Shown: positions 51,076 through 60,710 of the stretch, in pieces
How positions within the stretch are numbered: the first letter of the stretch is position 1
Layout: the number at the start of each line of letters is the position of its first letter
The notes under the pieces: model-generated
What the model saw: only the letters and a program-made list of their open reading frames with translations
What the model was told of the DNA's origin: nothing
The model's database searches: none
Made by a program: the position numbers and the translations under genes
From: Bacillus_I endophytica_A
GTDB taxonomy: Bacteria; Bacillota; Bacilli; Bacillales; Bacillaceae_H
Assembly: GCF_026790145.1 (NCBI RefSeq)
Contig: NZ_JALAMS010000001.1
Span: 372,001-436,000, forward strand
Reading direction: 5' to 3'
Length of the DNA: 64,000 nt

Positions 51076-52158
51076 GTGAACGATCAAGCATATATGAAAC
51101 TTGCTATACAAATGGCAAGTGCGACAATAGGACAAACTAAACCGAATCCAGCAGTTGGAGCTGTTGTTGTAAAAGATGGAGCAATCGTTGGAATGGGTGC
51201 ACATTTAAAAGCAGGTGAACCACATGCTGAAGTTCATGCTTTAAATATGGCAGGAAACAAAGCTTATGGGGCGACAATTTATGTCACTCTTGAACCTTGT
51301 AGCCATTATGGGAAAACACCTCCATGTGCAGAGCTTATTATCCAAAAAGGCATTAAGCGAGCTGTTGTTGCATCTCTTGATTCAAATCCGCTTGTAAGTG
51401 GAAGAGGGATGGAAATGATGAAAAAGGCGGGCATCGAAGTGAAAGTCGGCGTTCTTGAAAAAGAGGCCAAAGCACTTAATCCTTTTTTTCTCCATTTTAT
51501 GAGAGAAAAGCGTCCCTTTGTGACATTAAAGGCTGCCATGAGTTTGGATGGTAAAATTGCCACAAAAACTGGAGAAAGCAAGTGGATTACTGGTGAACAA
51601 GCAAGGCTTGATGGTCATCGTCTTCGACATTCTCATGACGGAATTCTAGTTGGAGCAAATACAGTGATAGCTGATAATCCATTGTTAACAACAAGAATTA
51701 TGGGGCATGCGCGTCACCCAATCCGTATTGTGCTAGACACAACCCTTAAAATTTCACCTGAGGCTAAGATTTTTCAAGATGATTCTGCTGAAACGTGGGT
51801 TATTACAGGAAATGTTGGAGAAGAGAAGAAAGCTCCTTTTGCTAAAGAGCATGTTTCTATTTTTTCACTTGAGCAGCCTCAAAATATAGAGCATATTTTA
51901 GAACTTTTAGCAGCAAAAGGAGTTCAGTCCCTGTTAGTTGAGGGAGGAGCAACTGTTCATGGAGCTTTTTTACAGAGCAGACTTTTTGATGAAGTAGTTT
52001 CCTACGTTGCTCCTATTTTAATAGGTGGGAAAGATGCTCCAAGTGCATTTGGTGGAGCTGGTTTTTCTACAATGGCTGAAACGCAGCATCTTGAGATTAT
52101 AGAAACAAGTGTATTAGGTGAAGACCTCAAAATTGTCTCTAGAAAGAAAGGGAAATAA
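51076..52158 (+). CDS. ribD: bifunctional riboflavin deaminase-reductase
   Basis: Deaminates and then reduces the pyrimidine intermediate of riboflavin synthesis. 360 residues: the cytidine-deaminase-like zinc domain has HAEVHAL and EPCSHYGKTPPC, the C-terminal reductase has SLDGKIAT and LLVEGGATVHG. GTG start after GGAGGGGG. First gene of the rib operon; one base separates its stop from ribE. Confidence 0.97.
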   Translation: MNDQAYMKLAIQMASATIGQTKPNPAVGAVVVKDGAIVGMGAHLKAGEPHAEVHALNMAGNKAYGATIYVTLEPCSHYGKTPPCAELIIQKGIKRAVVASLDSNPLVSGRGMEMMKKAGIEVKVGVLEKEAKALNPFFLHFMREKRPFVTLKAAMSLDGKIATKTGESKWITGEQARLDGHRLRHSHDGILVGANTVIADNPLLTTRIMGHARHPIRIVLDTTLKISPEAKIFQDDSAETWVITGNVGEEKKAPFAKEHVSIFSLEQPQNIEHILELLAAKGVQSLLVEGGATVHGAFLQSRLFDEVVSYVAPILIGGKDAPSAFGGAGFSTMAETQHLEIIETSVLGEDLKIVSRKKGK

Positions 52159-52159
52159 T

Positions 52160-52804
52160 ATGTTCACAGGGATTATAGAAGAAATAGGAGAAATCGAACG
52201 AGTTGAAAAAAAGACAGATGCCATTATTTTTTCAATTCGAGCAAATGAAATTTTAAAAGATGTAAATCTTGGTGACAGCATTTCAGTAAATGGAGTTTGT
52301 TTAACTGTCACAAGCTTTACAAAAGATCGATTTACTGTCGATGTTATGCCAGAAACGATTAAAGCAACAAACTTAAAGGACTTCAAGCAAGGAGTAAAAG
52401 TGAATTTGGAAAGAGCAATGGCAGCGAACGGGCGATTTGGAGGACATTTTGTTTCAGGTCATATTGATGGTACGGGAGAAATTATTGAAGTAACGCCAAA
52501 AGGCAATGCGATTTATTACCGTATTCATCTTTCAGAGAATCTAACTCGTTCCCTGTTATTAAAAGGCTCTGTTGCTCTCGATGGAACAAGCTTAACTATT
52601 TTTGGGCTTGAGCGGGATGAACTAGTTGTTTCACTTATTCCGCATACGACGGATTATACGATTTTAGGAGCTAAAAAACGTGGGGACACCGTCAATATTG
52701 AGTGCGATATGATTGGGAAATATCTTCATAAGTTTGTTCATAAAGAAGAAGCAAAACCAAAGGATAAGCTAAGCTATGAGTTTCTGAAAAATCATGGATT
52801 TTAA
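52160..52804 (+). CDS. ribE: riboflavin synthase alpha chain
   Basis: Dismutates two 6,7-dimethyl-8-ribityllumazine molecules to riboflavin. 214 residues made of two related barrels, each starting with an FTGIIEEIG-like or FGGHFVSGHIDG block. The MFTGIIEEIG start at 52160 is the family's; the frame opens 42 bases earlier inside ribD. The ribosome binding site is AAAGGGAAA, moderate. Confidence 0.96.
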   Translation: MFTGIIEEIGEIERVEKKTDAIIFSIRANEILKDVNLGDSISVNGVCLTVTSFTKDRFTVDVMPETIKATNLKDFKQGVKVNLERAMAANGRFGGHFVSGHIDGTGEIIEVTPKGNAIYYRIHLSENLTRSLLLKGSVALDGTSLTIFGLERDELVVSLIPHTTDYTILGAKKRGDTVNIECDMIGKYLHKFVHKEEAKPKDKLSYEFLKNHGF

Positions 52805-52819
52805 AAAAGAGGTGTCAAA

Positions 52820-54013
52820 ATGTTTAACACAATTGAAGAAGCATTAGAAGATTTAAAAAAAGGAAAAGTCGTTATTGTATGTGATGACGAGGACCGGGAA
52901 AATGAAGGAGACTTTATTGTTCTAGGAGAGCATGCTACACCTGAAAATGTTAATCTAATGGCTGTGCATGGGCGTGGACTTATTTGTACACCGCTGTCAG
53001 AAAAGCGTGCTGAAGAGCTTGAGCTTTCACCAATGGTTTCTCAAAATACAGATGCCCATGGAACAGCATTTACAGTCAGCATTGATCATAAAACAACAAC
53101 AACAGGTATTAGTGCTTTTGAACGCTCTGAAACAATTCAAGCTCTCTTAGATAAAAAGGCTAAGCCAGCTGATTTTCGTCGACCTGGTCATGTTTTCCCT
53201 CTAATTGCTAAAGAGGGAGGCGTTCTTCGCAGAGCAGGTCATACTGAGGCTGCTGTTGATTTGGCAAAGCTTTGCGGATCTCAAGAAGTAGCTGTAATTT
53301 GTGAAGTAATGAAGGAAGATGGCACAATGGCGCGTGTCCCTGACTTAATAGAGCTTGCGAAAAAGCTGGATGTAAAGCTTATTACAATCAAGGAACTAAT
53401 TGCATACCGTCGTAAGCATGATAAGCTTGTGAAACGAGAAGTGCAAATTGAACTTCCAACGTCATTTGGTCACTTTAAGGTATTTGGGTATTCTAATTCT
53501 GTGGACGATCGTGAACATATCGCTCTTGTAAAAGGAGATATAAATAAAGGAGATGTCCCGCTTGTTCGGGTTCACTCTGAATGTTTGACAGGAGATGTGT
53601 TTGGTTCACATCGCTGCGATTGTGGGCCGCAGCTCCATACAGCTCTTTCTCAAATTGAGAAATCAGGAAAAGGTGTTCTACTTTATATGCGTCAAGAAGG
53701 ACGTGGCATTGGACTCTTAAATAAACTAAAAGCGTACAAGCTTCAAGAAGAGGGATATGACACAGTTGAAGCAAATGAAAAACTAGGTTTCGGAGCGGAC
53801 TTGCGTGAATATGGATTAGGAGCTCAAATTCTTCGTGATTTAGGAATTGAAAAAATGCAACTTTTAACAAATAACCCAAGAAAAATTGCTGGGTTAAAAG
53901 GATATGGTTTAGACGTTGTCGAGCGTGTCCCGCTTGAAATGCCTGTCTTAAAAGACAATGAGCACTATCTTCATACAAAAGTTGAGAAATTAGGACATTT
54001 ACTACACTTTTAA
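52820..54013 (+). CDS. ribBA: 3,4-DHBP synthase / GTP cyclohydrolase II
   Basis: Supplies both precursors of riboflavin. 397 residues: the N-terminal DHBP synthase has DDEDRENEGD and RRAGHTEAAVDL, the C-terminal cyclohydrolase II has the zinc cysteines in ECLTGDVFGSHRCDCG and RQEGRGIGLLNK. AAAGAGGTG precedes the ATG. Confidence 0.97.
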   Translation: MFNTIEEALEDLKKGKVVIVCDDEDRENEGDFIVLGEHATPENVNLMAVHGRGLICTPLSEKRAEELELSPMVSQNTDAHGTAFTVSIDHKTTTTGISAFERSETIQALLDKKAKPADFRRPGHVFPLIAKEGGVLRRAGHTEAAVDLAKLCGSQEVAVICEVMKEDGTMARVPDLIELAKKLDVKLITIKELIAYRRKHDKLVKREVQIELPTSFGHFKVFGYSNSVDDREHIALVKGDINKGDVPLVRVHSECLTGDVFGSHRCDCGPQLHTALSQIEKSGKGVLLYMRQEGRGIGLLNKLKAYKLQEEGYDTVEANEKLGFGADLREYGLGAQILRDLGIEKMQLLTNNPRKIAGLKGYGLDVVERVPLEMPVLKDNEHYLHTKVEKLGHLLHF

Positions 54014-54033
54014 AAGGAAAGAGGAGAAAAGAA

Positions 54034-54501
54034 ATGGCAAAAACATTTGAAGGACATTTAGTAGGAACAGGATTAAAAGTAGGAATCGTTGTAGGGCGTT
54101 TTAATGAGTTTATTACAGGCAAACTTCTAGGTGGAGCAGAAGATGGATTGAAACGTCATGGAGTGGACCCTGATGATATTGATATTGCTTGGGTACCAGG
54201 CGCATTTGAAATTCCGCTTGTGGCAAAAAAATTAGCAGCATCTAAGAAATATGATGCGGTTATTACTCTTGGTACTGTAATCCGTGGATCAACACCACAC
54301 TTTGATTATGTATGCAATGAAGTAGCTAAAGGAGTATCTGCTCAAAGTCTTGAAACAGGCGTTCCAGTTATATTTGGAGTTTTAACAACGGAAACAATTG
54401 AACAAGCCGTTGAGCGTGCAGGAACAAAAGCAGGAAACAAAGGATGGGACGCAGCAATTTCAGCTATTGAAATGGCAAATCTTCTAAAAGGTATTGAATA
54501 A
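54034..54501 (+). CDS. ribH: 6,7-dimethyl-8-ribityllumazine synthase
   Basis: Joins the two precursors; in bacilli 60 subunits form a capsid-like shell around riboflavin synthase. 155 residues with GRFNEFIT, WVPGAFEIP and GTVIRGSTPHFDYV. AGAGGAG precedes the ATG. Last gene of the operon: ribT, which follows in B. subtilis, is absent. Confidence 0.97.
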   Translation: MAKTFEGHLVGTGLKVGIVVGRFNEFITGKLLGGAEDGLKRHGVDPDDIDIAWVPGAFEIPLVAKKLAASKKYDAVITLGTVIRGSTPHFDYVCNEVAKGVSAQSLETGVPVIFGVLTTETIEQAVERAGTKAGNKGWDAAISAIEMANLLKGIE

Positions 54502-54514
54502 TTCATTGCTTCTC

Positions 54515-54553
54515 CAAAAAGAGCGCTAAAGATCTTCTTTAGCGCTCTTTTTC
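54515..54553 (+). terminator. rib operon terminator
   Basis: AAAAAGAGCGCTAAAGA and TCTTTAGCGCTCTTTTT are perfectly paired with a minimal loop. Confidence 0.95.
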
Positions 54554-54608
54554 GTATATCTTTTAGGCGTTGATACATGCTAAAAAGTATCGGAAAGGAG
54601 GGGGGAGT

Positions 54609-55439
54609 TTGTCGCAGTCATTGCCTTTTTTTATTCTTCTTGTTTTAAGTTTACTTTTGACTGTTTTTATCCTGTGGAGAAAATCGAACAAGAGGCTGTT
54701 ACTCTTATTCTTATTTATTGGCGGATTAGCGCACTTATTAGATTTTTTTATTATGGTTATTTTAAATAGCTACGTATATAAGCCTCATTTTGTTCAGAAC
54801 AACTATTATGATAATATACTGGGCTCTCTTGTCTCCCAAACGTTTGTTTATCCAACAGCAGCTTTAATTGTTGTAGCTTATAATTGGTCTATTTTTAGGG
54901 TTTTTCTTTTGTCCTTTTTGTTTATGGGAATTGAAACGCTCTTTTTATCACTCGGCATATATGAACATTTTTGGTGGAAGACATTTTATACAGGCATTTT
55001 TATGTTTATCGGTTTTCTTATTGCGAAGAAATGGTACGAATTGATGAACAGAGAAGATGATACGAAATGGAGGGATTTTCTCACTCTTTACTTTGCGGCC
55101 TTTGTGATCAGTGGAATAGGCCTTTCGTTAATCACGGTCTTCACATCTTTAAATATGCTAAGTACAGGCTTTTTCAGTGATGGAGAAAGGGAGCAAATGA
55201 TTCTAGCCACCATTTATATAGGCATCGTAATCTTCCTTTATAGCATGTCTGTTGTATATGGCACAAACTCGCTATATACGTATGGTTTGCTTTGTATTAT
55301 CTGTGCTGTAAGTTCCAGTTTGGTTATGCTCAATATTCTAGAAATAACTGCTGTATATAAACTGCTTTCTATATGCTTGTATAATGTAATTGTTTTAATT
55401 ATTATTAAATCAATCCATAATCGTCTTCTCTTCTTATAG
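54609..55439 (+). CDS. polytopic membrane protein of unknown function
   Basis: 276 residues from the TTG at 54609, which has GGAGGGGGG upstream and gives MSQSLPFFILLVLSLLL. About eight to nine hydrophobic segments and short loops; WKTFYTGIFMFIGFLIAKKWYELM is a helix with aromatic and charged edge residues typical of bacillar CBO0543-like membrane proteins, but the match is only by general look. No catalytic motif. Single gene between the rib operon and glcT. Confidence 0.72.
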   Translation: MSQSLPFFILLVLSLLLTVFILWRKSNKRLLLLFLFIGGLAHLLDFFIMVILNSYVYKPHFVQNNYYDNILGSLVSQTFVYPTAALIVVAYNWSIFRVFLLSFLFMGIETLFLSLGIYEHFWWKTFYTGIFMFIGFLIAKKWYELMNREDDTKWRDFLTLYFAAFVISGIGLSLITVFTSLNMLSTGFFSDGEREQMILATIYIGIVIFLYSMSVVYGTNSLYTYGLLCIICAVSSSLVMLNILEITAVYKLLSICLYNVIVLIIIKSIHNRLLFL

Positions 55440-55502
55440 AATGAATATTAGGCTTAGAAGAAAGAGAATACAGCGTTTCCATTGATTTCATAAAACGATA
55501 TG

Positions 55503-55531
55503 TTGACGTTGTGAAAATGGTTTCGTAATAT
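55503..55531 (+). promoter_or_regulatory. predicted SigA promoter of glcT
   Basis: TTGACG (55503-55508) and TAATAT (55526-55531) with a 17-base spacer, 38 bases before the glcT start. Confidence 0.75.
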
Positions 55532-55569
55532 GGAAAGATGACAGAGAAGCTATAAGGAGTGGGGAATGA

Positions 55570-56412
55570 GTGAAAAGCACCTTTTTAGTGAAAAAGGTAC
55601 TAAACAATAATGTATTAATTGCCACTCATGATGAATATAAAGAGACCGTCATGATTGGCAAGGGTATAGGTTTTGGGAAAAAAGGCGGAGAGGAAATTAC
55701 AGAAACTTCAGCTGAAAAGTTATTTATTTTACACAATGAACGGGAACAAGAACAATATAAAATGTTGCTCACTCAAGTGGATGAGAAAATTGTAGTCATT
55801 ATGAATGATATTATTTCTTATATTCAAAAGCATGTGAAAACGCCTTTAAATGAGCATATTCATATTAGCCTAACAGACCATATTTCTTTTGCTATTAAGC
55901 GTGTGAAGCAAGGGATGGATATTAACAATCCTTTTTTACTTGAAACAAAGGTACTGTATCCTACCGAATACGAGCTTGCAAGGCACGTTTTGGAGATGAT
56001 TAAGGAACAAACGGGTATTTCCCTTCCAGAAGGAGAAATAGGGTTTGTTGCGCTTCATATTCACACAGCAATTACAGCGCGTGACTTGTCTGAGATTAAC
56101 CGACATTCAGAACTTATTCAAACAATTATTAGCATGATTGAGCAAGGTTTTTCTATAACATTAGATAAAGAATCTTTAAATTATATGCGTCTTATCCGCC
56201 ATCTTCACTTCGCAATTGAGCGTGCAAATAAAGGGGAAGAAGTAGAAGAACCAAAAAAATTATCAGAGCTATTGAAAAAAGAGTATCCCTTATGCTACAA
56301 TCTTTCTTGGAAAGTAGTAAAAGTGATGCAACAAGCGCTTTCACGCCCTGTTGATGAGGCAGAGGCAGTTTACTTAACAATGCATTTACAGCGTTTAATG
56401 ACAAAAATATAA
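55570..56412 (+). CDS. glcT: transcriptional antiterminator GlcT
   Basis: BglG/SacY-family RNA-binding regulator, 280 residues: CAT domain (about 1-58, starting MKSTFLVKKVLNNNVL), then PRD1 (about 65-170) and PRD2 (about 175-280), which carry the phosphorylatable histidines in LNEHIHISLTDH, ALHIHTA, RHLHFAIERA and MHLQRL. It binds the RAT hairpin before ptsG and lets transcription pass the terminator when glucose keeps the PTS dephosphorylated. The GTG start is within a GGAGTGGGG context; an out-of-frame ATG lies four bases upstream. Confidence 0.95.
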   Translation: MKSTFLVKKVLNNNVLIATHDEYKETVMIGKGIGFGKKGGEEITETSAEKLFILHNEREQEQYKMLLTQVDEKIVVIMNDIISYIQKHVKTPLNEHIHISLTDHISFAIKRVKQGMDINNPFLLETKVLYPTEYELARHVLEMIKEQTGISLPEGEIGFVALHIHTAITARDLSEINRHSELIQTIISMIEQGFSITLDKESLNYMRLIRHLHFAIERANKGEEVEEPKKLSELLKKEYPLCYNLSWKVVKVMQQALSRPVDEAEAVYLTMHLQRLMTKI

Positions 56413-56413
56413 A
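56385..56413 (+). promoter_or_regulatory. predicted SigA promoter of ptsGHI
   Basis: TTTACA (56385-56390) and TATAAA (56408-56413), 17 bases apart, lie inside the last codons of glcT. Transcription would start about ten bases before the RAT. Confidence 0.65.
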
Positions 56414-56430
56414 TAACAGCATTCATTTCA

Positions 56431-56536
56431 ATACGTGTTACTGATACGATCAGGCATGAGTGGAGAGATGAAACGACTCTAATTAAGGGACAAGTATACC
56501 CTTTTATGAGACCGTTTCCGACCACTCATGCCTTTT
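56431..56536 (+). promoter_or_regulatory. GlcT-responsive RAT and overlapping terminator
   Basis: ACGTGTTACTGAT and CGATCAGGCATGAGT form the RAT region (56431-56462), as in the B. subtilis ptsG leader. The terminator pairs AGGCATGAGTGG (56452-56463) with CCACTCATGCCT (56521-56532) and ends in TTTTT; it shares its 5' arm with the RAT, so the two structures exclude each other. Confidence 0.93.
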
Positions 56537-56634
56537 TATATTTTCTAAGAAAGCGTTTTAACAAAAGATGGTTTATGCATGGATTGAAAACGTTGTTGCA
56601 CACTATAAAAGGACAGAAAAAAGGGGGCTACTTC

Positions 56635-58695
56635 ATGTTTAAGAAGCTTTTTGGGGTTCTTCAAAAAATCGGGAAAGCTTTGATGCTTCCTGTAGCGATT
56701 TTACCTGCTGCAGGTCTTCTACTCGCATTTGGTACAGCGTTCCAAAACGAGCAAACATTAAAGTATATTCCGGCACTTGGAGCTGATTGGTTTCAATTAG
56801 TAGCAACAGTAATGGCGCAAGCAGGAGATATTGTTTTTTCTAACTTGCCATTATTGTTTGCTGTGGGAGTTGCGGTTGGTTTAGCAGGAGGAGACGGTGT
56901 TGCAGGTTTAGCTGCGATTATTGGATATTTAATCCTGAATGTTACAATGGGAACGATTTTAACGGGGACAGGACAATTAGATCCTGCAATGTTTAATGTT
57001 GGGTCAACTATAGAGAAAGACCCGGCATTTGCAAGCGTCTTAGGAATTCCTACGATGCAAACAGGGGTATTTGGTGGTATCATCGTTGGGGTATTAGCTG
57101 CTTCAATGTATAATCGTTTTTACCAAATTTCGCTTCCGCAATATTTAGGATTCTTTGCAGGAAAACGATTTGTACCAATTGCTACAGCTGTTTCATCTTT
57201 AATCTTAGGATTAATTATGATGGTAGTATGGCCACCAATTCAAAGTGGTTTAAACACATTTTCACAAACGATGTTGAATGCAAACCCAATGCTTTCAGCC
57301 TTTATTTTTGGGGTAATTGAACGTTCATTAATTCCGTTTGGTCTTCATCATATTTTCTATTCGCCGTTTTGGTATGAGTTTGGAGAATATATTGATAAAG
57401 CAGGGAATTTAGTGCGTGGAGATCAGCGAATCTTTATGGCACAGTTAAAGGATAATGTTGATCAATTTACAGCAGGAACATACATGGTTGGTAAGTACGT
57501 ATTCATGATGTTTGGTTTACCAGCAGCAGCGCTTGCTATTTATCATGAAGCACGTCCAGAACGTAAAAAATTCGTAGCTGGTATTATGGGTTCTGCAGCT
57601 TTAACGTCATTTTTAACAGGAATTACAGAGCCGCTTGAGTTCTCATTCTTATTCGTTGCACCAATTCTTTTCGCGATACATGCTGTGTTTGCAGGCCTTT
57701 CATTTATGCTTATGGCATGGCTTGATGTTAAGATTGGAATGACGTTCTCTGGAGGATTTATTGATTTTATTTTATTTGGAGTCTTGCCGAATAAAACTGC
57801 TTGGTGGTATGTTATTATCGTCGGTCTTATTTTAGCTGTTATCTACTACTTTGGTTTCCGCTTTGCCATTCGCAAATTCAACTTGGCAACGCCTGGACGC
57901 GAGAAGGAAGATGTAGGATCTGAAATTGCGACACCAGCAGAAGAACTTCCTTATAATGTTTTACAAGCAATGGGAGGACGCGAGAATATTGCTCATCTTG
58001 ATGCTTGTATCACTCGTTTACGCGTTTCGGTTAACGATATTGGGAATGTTGATAAAGAACGCTTGAAAAAACTTGGCGCTTCTGGTGTACTAGAAGTTGG
58101 TAACAATATTCAAGCTATCTTTGGACCGAAGTCTGATACATTGAAAGGACAGATGCAAGACATTATGTCTGGAAAAACACCTGTTCCTTCTAAGGAAAGC
58201 GATGAGAAGCCAGCTAGTGAACCAACTGTAGCTGACTCAGCAGAAGAGATTGTTTCTCCAATTACTGGAGAAGTTGTCCCGCTTTCAGAGGTACCTGATC
58301 AAGTTTTCTCGCAGAAATTAATGGGCGATGGATTCGCCATTATTCCCGAAAAAGGGACAATAGTTGCACCAGTAGACGGAAAAGTTGTAAACTTATTTCC
58401 GACGAAACATGCGTTAGGAATTGAATCAGTAGGTGGAAGAGAAGTCCTTATTCATGTAGGAATCGACACAGTGAACCTTAAGGGTGAAGGATTTGAAGCT
58501 CTTGTTTCACAAGGTGACGACGTCAAAAAAGGTGATCCGCTTCTAAAAGTTGACTTGGAGTTTGTAAAAGAAAATGCGCCAAGCATTATTACACCAATCA
58601 TTTTTACCAATTTACAAGAAGGCGAAAAAGTAATGATCAACAAAGAAGGTCATGTAGATAGCGGTGAACAGAACATTATTACCATTACTAAGTAA
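56635..58695 (+). CDS. ptsG: glucose-specific PTS enzyme IICBA
   Basis: Glucose transporter and phosphotransferase in the membrane. I start at ATG 56635 (MFKKLFGVLQKIG, AAAGGGGG upstream); the open frame runs 129 bases further up through the leader. The 686 residues hold the IIC membrane domain (about 1-420, GITEPLEFSFLF), IIB with phospho-Cys458 in LDACITRLRV, and IIA with phospho-His607 in LIHVGIDTV. Fusion order IIC-IIB-IIA as in B. subtilis. Controlled by the RAT switch. Confidence 0.96.
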   Translation: MFKKLFGVLQKIGKALMLPVAILPAAGLLLAFGTAFQNEQTLKYIPALGADWFQLVATVMAQAGDIVFSNLPLLFAVGVAVGLAGGDGVAGLAAIIGYLILNVTMGTILTGTGQLDPAMFNVGSTIEKDPAFASVLGIPTMQTGVFGGIIVGVLAASMYNRFYQISLPQYLGFFAGKRFVPIATAVSSLILGLIMMVVWPPIQSGLNTFSQTMLNANPMLSAFIFGVIERSLIPFGLHHIFYSPFWYEFGEYIDKAGNLVRGDQRIFMAQLKDNVDQFTAGTYMVGKYVFMMFGLPAAALAIYHEARPERKKFVAGIMGSAALTSFLTGITEPLEFSFLFVAPILFAIHAVFAGLSFMLMAWLDVKIGMTFSGGFIDFILFGVLPNKTAWWYVIIVGLILAVIYYFGFRFAIRKFNLATPGREKEDVGSEIATPAEELPYNVLQAMGGRENIAHLDACITRLRVSVNDIGNVDKERLKKLGASGVLEVGNNIQAIFGPKSDTLKGQMQDIMSGKTPVPSKESDEKPASEPTVADSAEEIVSPITGEVVPLSEVPDQVFSQKLMGDGFAIIPEKGTIVAPVDGKVVNLFPTKHALGIESVGGREVLIHVGIDTVNLKGEGFEALVSQGDDVKKGDPLLKVDLEFVKENAPSIITPIIFTNLQEGEKVMINKEGHVDSGEQNIITITK

Positions 58696-58719
58696 CAGGA
58701 AAAAAGGAGAATGATTAAA

Positions 58720-58986
58720 ATGGCAGAAAAAACATTTACAGTAACAAGTGATTCAGGAATTCATGCACGTCCAGCAACAACTCTAGTTCAAACAGCAAGC
58801 AAATTCGAGGCAGACATTAACTTAGAGTATAACGGGAAAAGCGTAAACCTTAAGTCAATCATGGGCGTTATGTCTCTTGGAATTGGACAAGGAGCAGAAA
58901 TCAAAATCGTAACAAACGGTTCTGACGAAGCTGAAGCTCTTTCTGCTTTAGAAGAAACAATGAAAAAAGAAGGTTTAGCAGAATAA
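58720..58986 (+). CDS. ptsH: phosphocarrier protein HPr
   Basis: 88 residues from the ATG at 58720, ten bases after GGAG (an ATG at 58711 is too close). Phospho-His15 lies in SGIHARPAT; regulatory Ser46, target of HPr kinase, lies in LKSIMGVMSLG. It passes phosphate to IIA and, when Ser-phosphorylated, works with CcpA on cre sites such as those at lutP and bdhA. Confidence 0.98.
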   Translation: MAEKTFTVTSDSGIHARPATTLVQTASKFEADINLEYNGKSVNLKSIMGVMSLGIGQGAEIKIVTNGSDEAEALSALEETMKKEGLAE

Positions 58987-60710
58987 TGGCTAAAGAAATT
59001 ACAGGCATTGCCGCGTCAAGCGGCATTGCCATTGCCAAAGCTTTTCGTCTCGAAGAACCAGAGTTGAATGTTGAACAGAAGAAGATTTCAAATGTAGAAG
59101 AAGAAACTGCGCGTTTTGAGAAAGCGCTACAAATTTCTAAAGAAGAACTTGAAGGAATTAAAGAGCATGCTAGAAAAGAGCTTGGAGAAGATAAAGCAGA
59201 TATCTTTGCAGCTCATCTTTTAGTTCTTAGTGATCCAGAACTTATTAATCCAATTAAAGATAAAGTGAAAAATGAAAGCGTTAATGCTGAGTTTGCGCTT
59301 ACGGAAACGGCTAATATGTTCGTTAGTATGTTTGAGTCTATGGACAACGAATATATGAAAGAACGTGCAGCAGACATTCGTGACGTAACAAAGCGTGTGC
59401 TTGCTCATCTTTTAGGAGTAACAATTACAAATCCTAGTATGATTTCAGAAGAAGTTATCATTATCGGAGAAGATTTAACTCCTTCAGATACAGCACAGCT
59501 AAACCGTCAATATGTACTAGGGTTTACAACAGATATTGGTGGTCGTACTTCTCACTCAGCTATCATGGCTCGTTCAATGGAGATTCCAGCTGTTGTTGGT
59601 GCTAAAACAGTAACAGCAGATATCGAAAATGATGTCGTTGTAATCGTAGATGGCTTAGATGGAAAAGTAATTGTAGATCCATCACAAGAAGTAATTGCTG
59701 AATATGAAGCAAAGAAAGCTGATTTCGAAAAGAAAAAAGCAGAGTGGGCAAAGCTTGTAAATGAGCCAACTGTTTCAAAAGATGGTCATCACGTTGAGCT
59801 TGCAGCAAACATTGGAACACCTGATGATGTAACAGGCGTTCTTGAAAACGGTGGAGAAGCTGTTGGGCTTTATCGTACAGAGTTCCTTTATATGGGACGT
59901 GACCAGCTTCCAACAGAGGAAGAACAGTTTGATGCGTACAAGAAAGTTCTTGAGCGTATGAAAGGTAAATCTGTTGTTGTTCGTACGCTTGATATCGGCG
60001 GAGATAAAGAACTTCCATACTTAAGCTTACCAAAAGAAATGAATCCATTCTTAGGATTCAGAGCTATCCGTCTTTGCTTAGAAGAGCAAGATATTTTCCG
60101 TACTCAACTTCGTGCACTGCTTCGCGCAAGCATTTACGGAAACTTAAAAATTATGTTCCCGATGATTGCCACAGTAGATGAATTCCGTCAAGCTAAAGCT
60201 ATTCTTCTTGAAGAGAAAGAAGCACTTCAAGCTAAAGGAGTAGAAGTTGCTGAAGGTATCGAAATTGGGATGATGGTTGAAATTCCATCTTCAGCTGTTA
60301 TGGCAGATGTATTTGCTAAAGAAGTTGATTTCTTCTCAGTTGGTACAAATGACTTAATTCAGTATACACTAGCAGCTGACCGTATGAATGAGCGCGTGTC
60401 ATATCTTTACCAGCCATATAATCCAGCAATCCTTCGTCTTGTGCACATGGTAATCCTAGCGGCACATAAAGAAGGCAAATGGGTAGGAATGTGCGGTGAA
60501 ATGGCAGGAGATGAAATTGCAATTCCAATCCTTTTAGGATTAGGTCTTGATGAATTCTCAATGAGCGCCACTTCTATCTTAAAAGCACGTTCACAAATCT
60601 CAAAACTTTCTAAACAAGAATTAGAAGGTCATATGGAAACAATTCTACAAATGAGTACAACTGAAGAAGTTATTTCATATGTAACAGAAAACTTCCATAT
60701 TGAGAAATAA
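58986..60710 (+). CDS. ptsI: PTS enzyme I
   Basis: Takes phosphate from phosphoenolpyruvate to HPr. 574 residues with phospho-His190 in GGRTSHSAIMARS, the PEP-binding blocks LYRTEFLYMGR and FRAIRLCL, and the signature VDFFSVGTNDLIQYTLA. The ATG overlaps the ptsH stop by one base (TAATG). Its last 41 bases overlap cidB on the other strand, and no terminator hairpin is visible there. Confidence 0.97.
   Translation: MAKEITGIAASSGIAIAKAFRLEEPELNVEQKKISNVEEETARFEKALQISKEELEGIKEHARKELGEDKADIFAAHLLVLSDPELINPIKDKVKNESVNAEFALTETANMFVSMFESMDNEYMKERAADIRDVTKRVLAHLLGVTITNPSMISEEVIIIGEDLTPSDTAQLNRQYVLGFTTDIGGRTSHSAIMARSMEIPAVVGAKTVTADIENDVVVIVDGLDGKVIVDPSQEVIAEYEAKKADFEKKKAEWAKLVNEPTVSKDGHHVELAANIGTPDDVTGVLENGGEAVGLYRTEFLYMGRDQLPTEEEQFDAYKKVLERMKGKSVVVRTLDIGGDKELPYLSLPKEMNPFLGFRAIRLCLEEQDIFRTQLRALLRASIYGNLKIMFPMIATVDEFRQAKAILLEEKEALQAKGVEVAEGIEIGMMVEIPSSAVMADVFAKEVDFFSVGTNDLIQYTLAADRMNERVSYLYQPYNPAILRLVHMVILAAHKEGKWVGMCGEMAGDEIAIPILLGLGLDEFSMSATSILKARSQISKLSKQELEGHMETILQMSTTEEVISYVTENFHIEK

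Noticed and set aside
53493..54122. A 209-codon minus-strand frame inside ribBA/ribH.
   Set aside because: Codon-mirrored shadow of two well-identified genes.
56506..56634. An N-terminal extension of 43 codons on ptsG.
   Set aside because: It would translate the RAT/terminator leader; the start at 56635 has a ribosome binding site and the family N-terminus.
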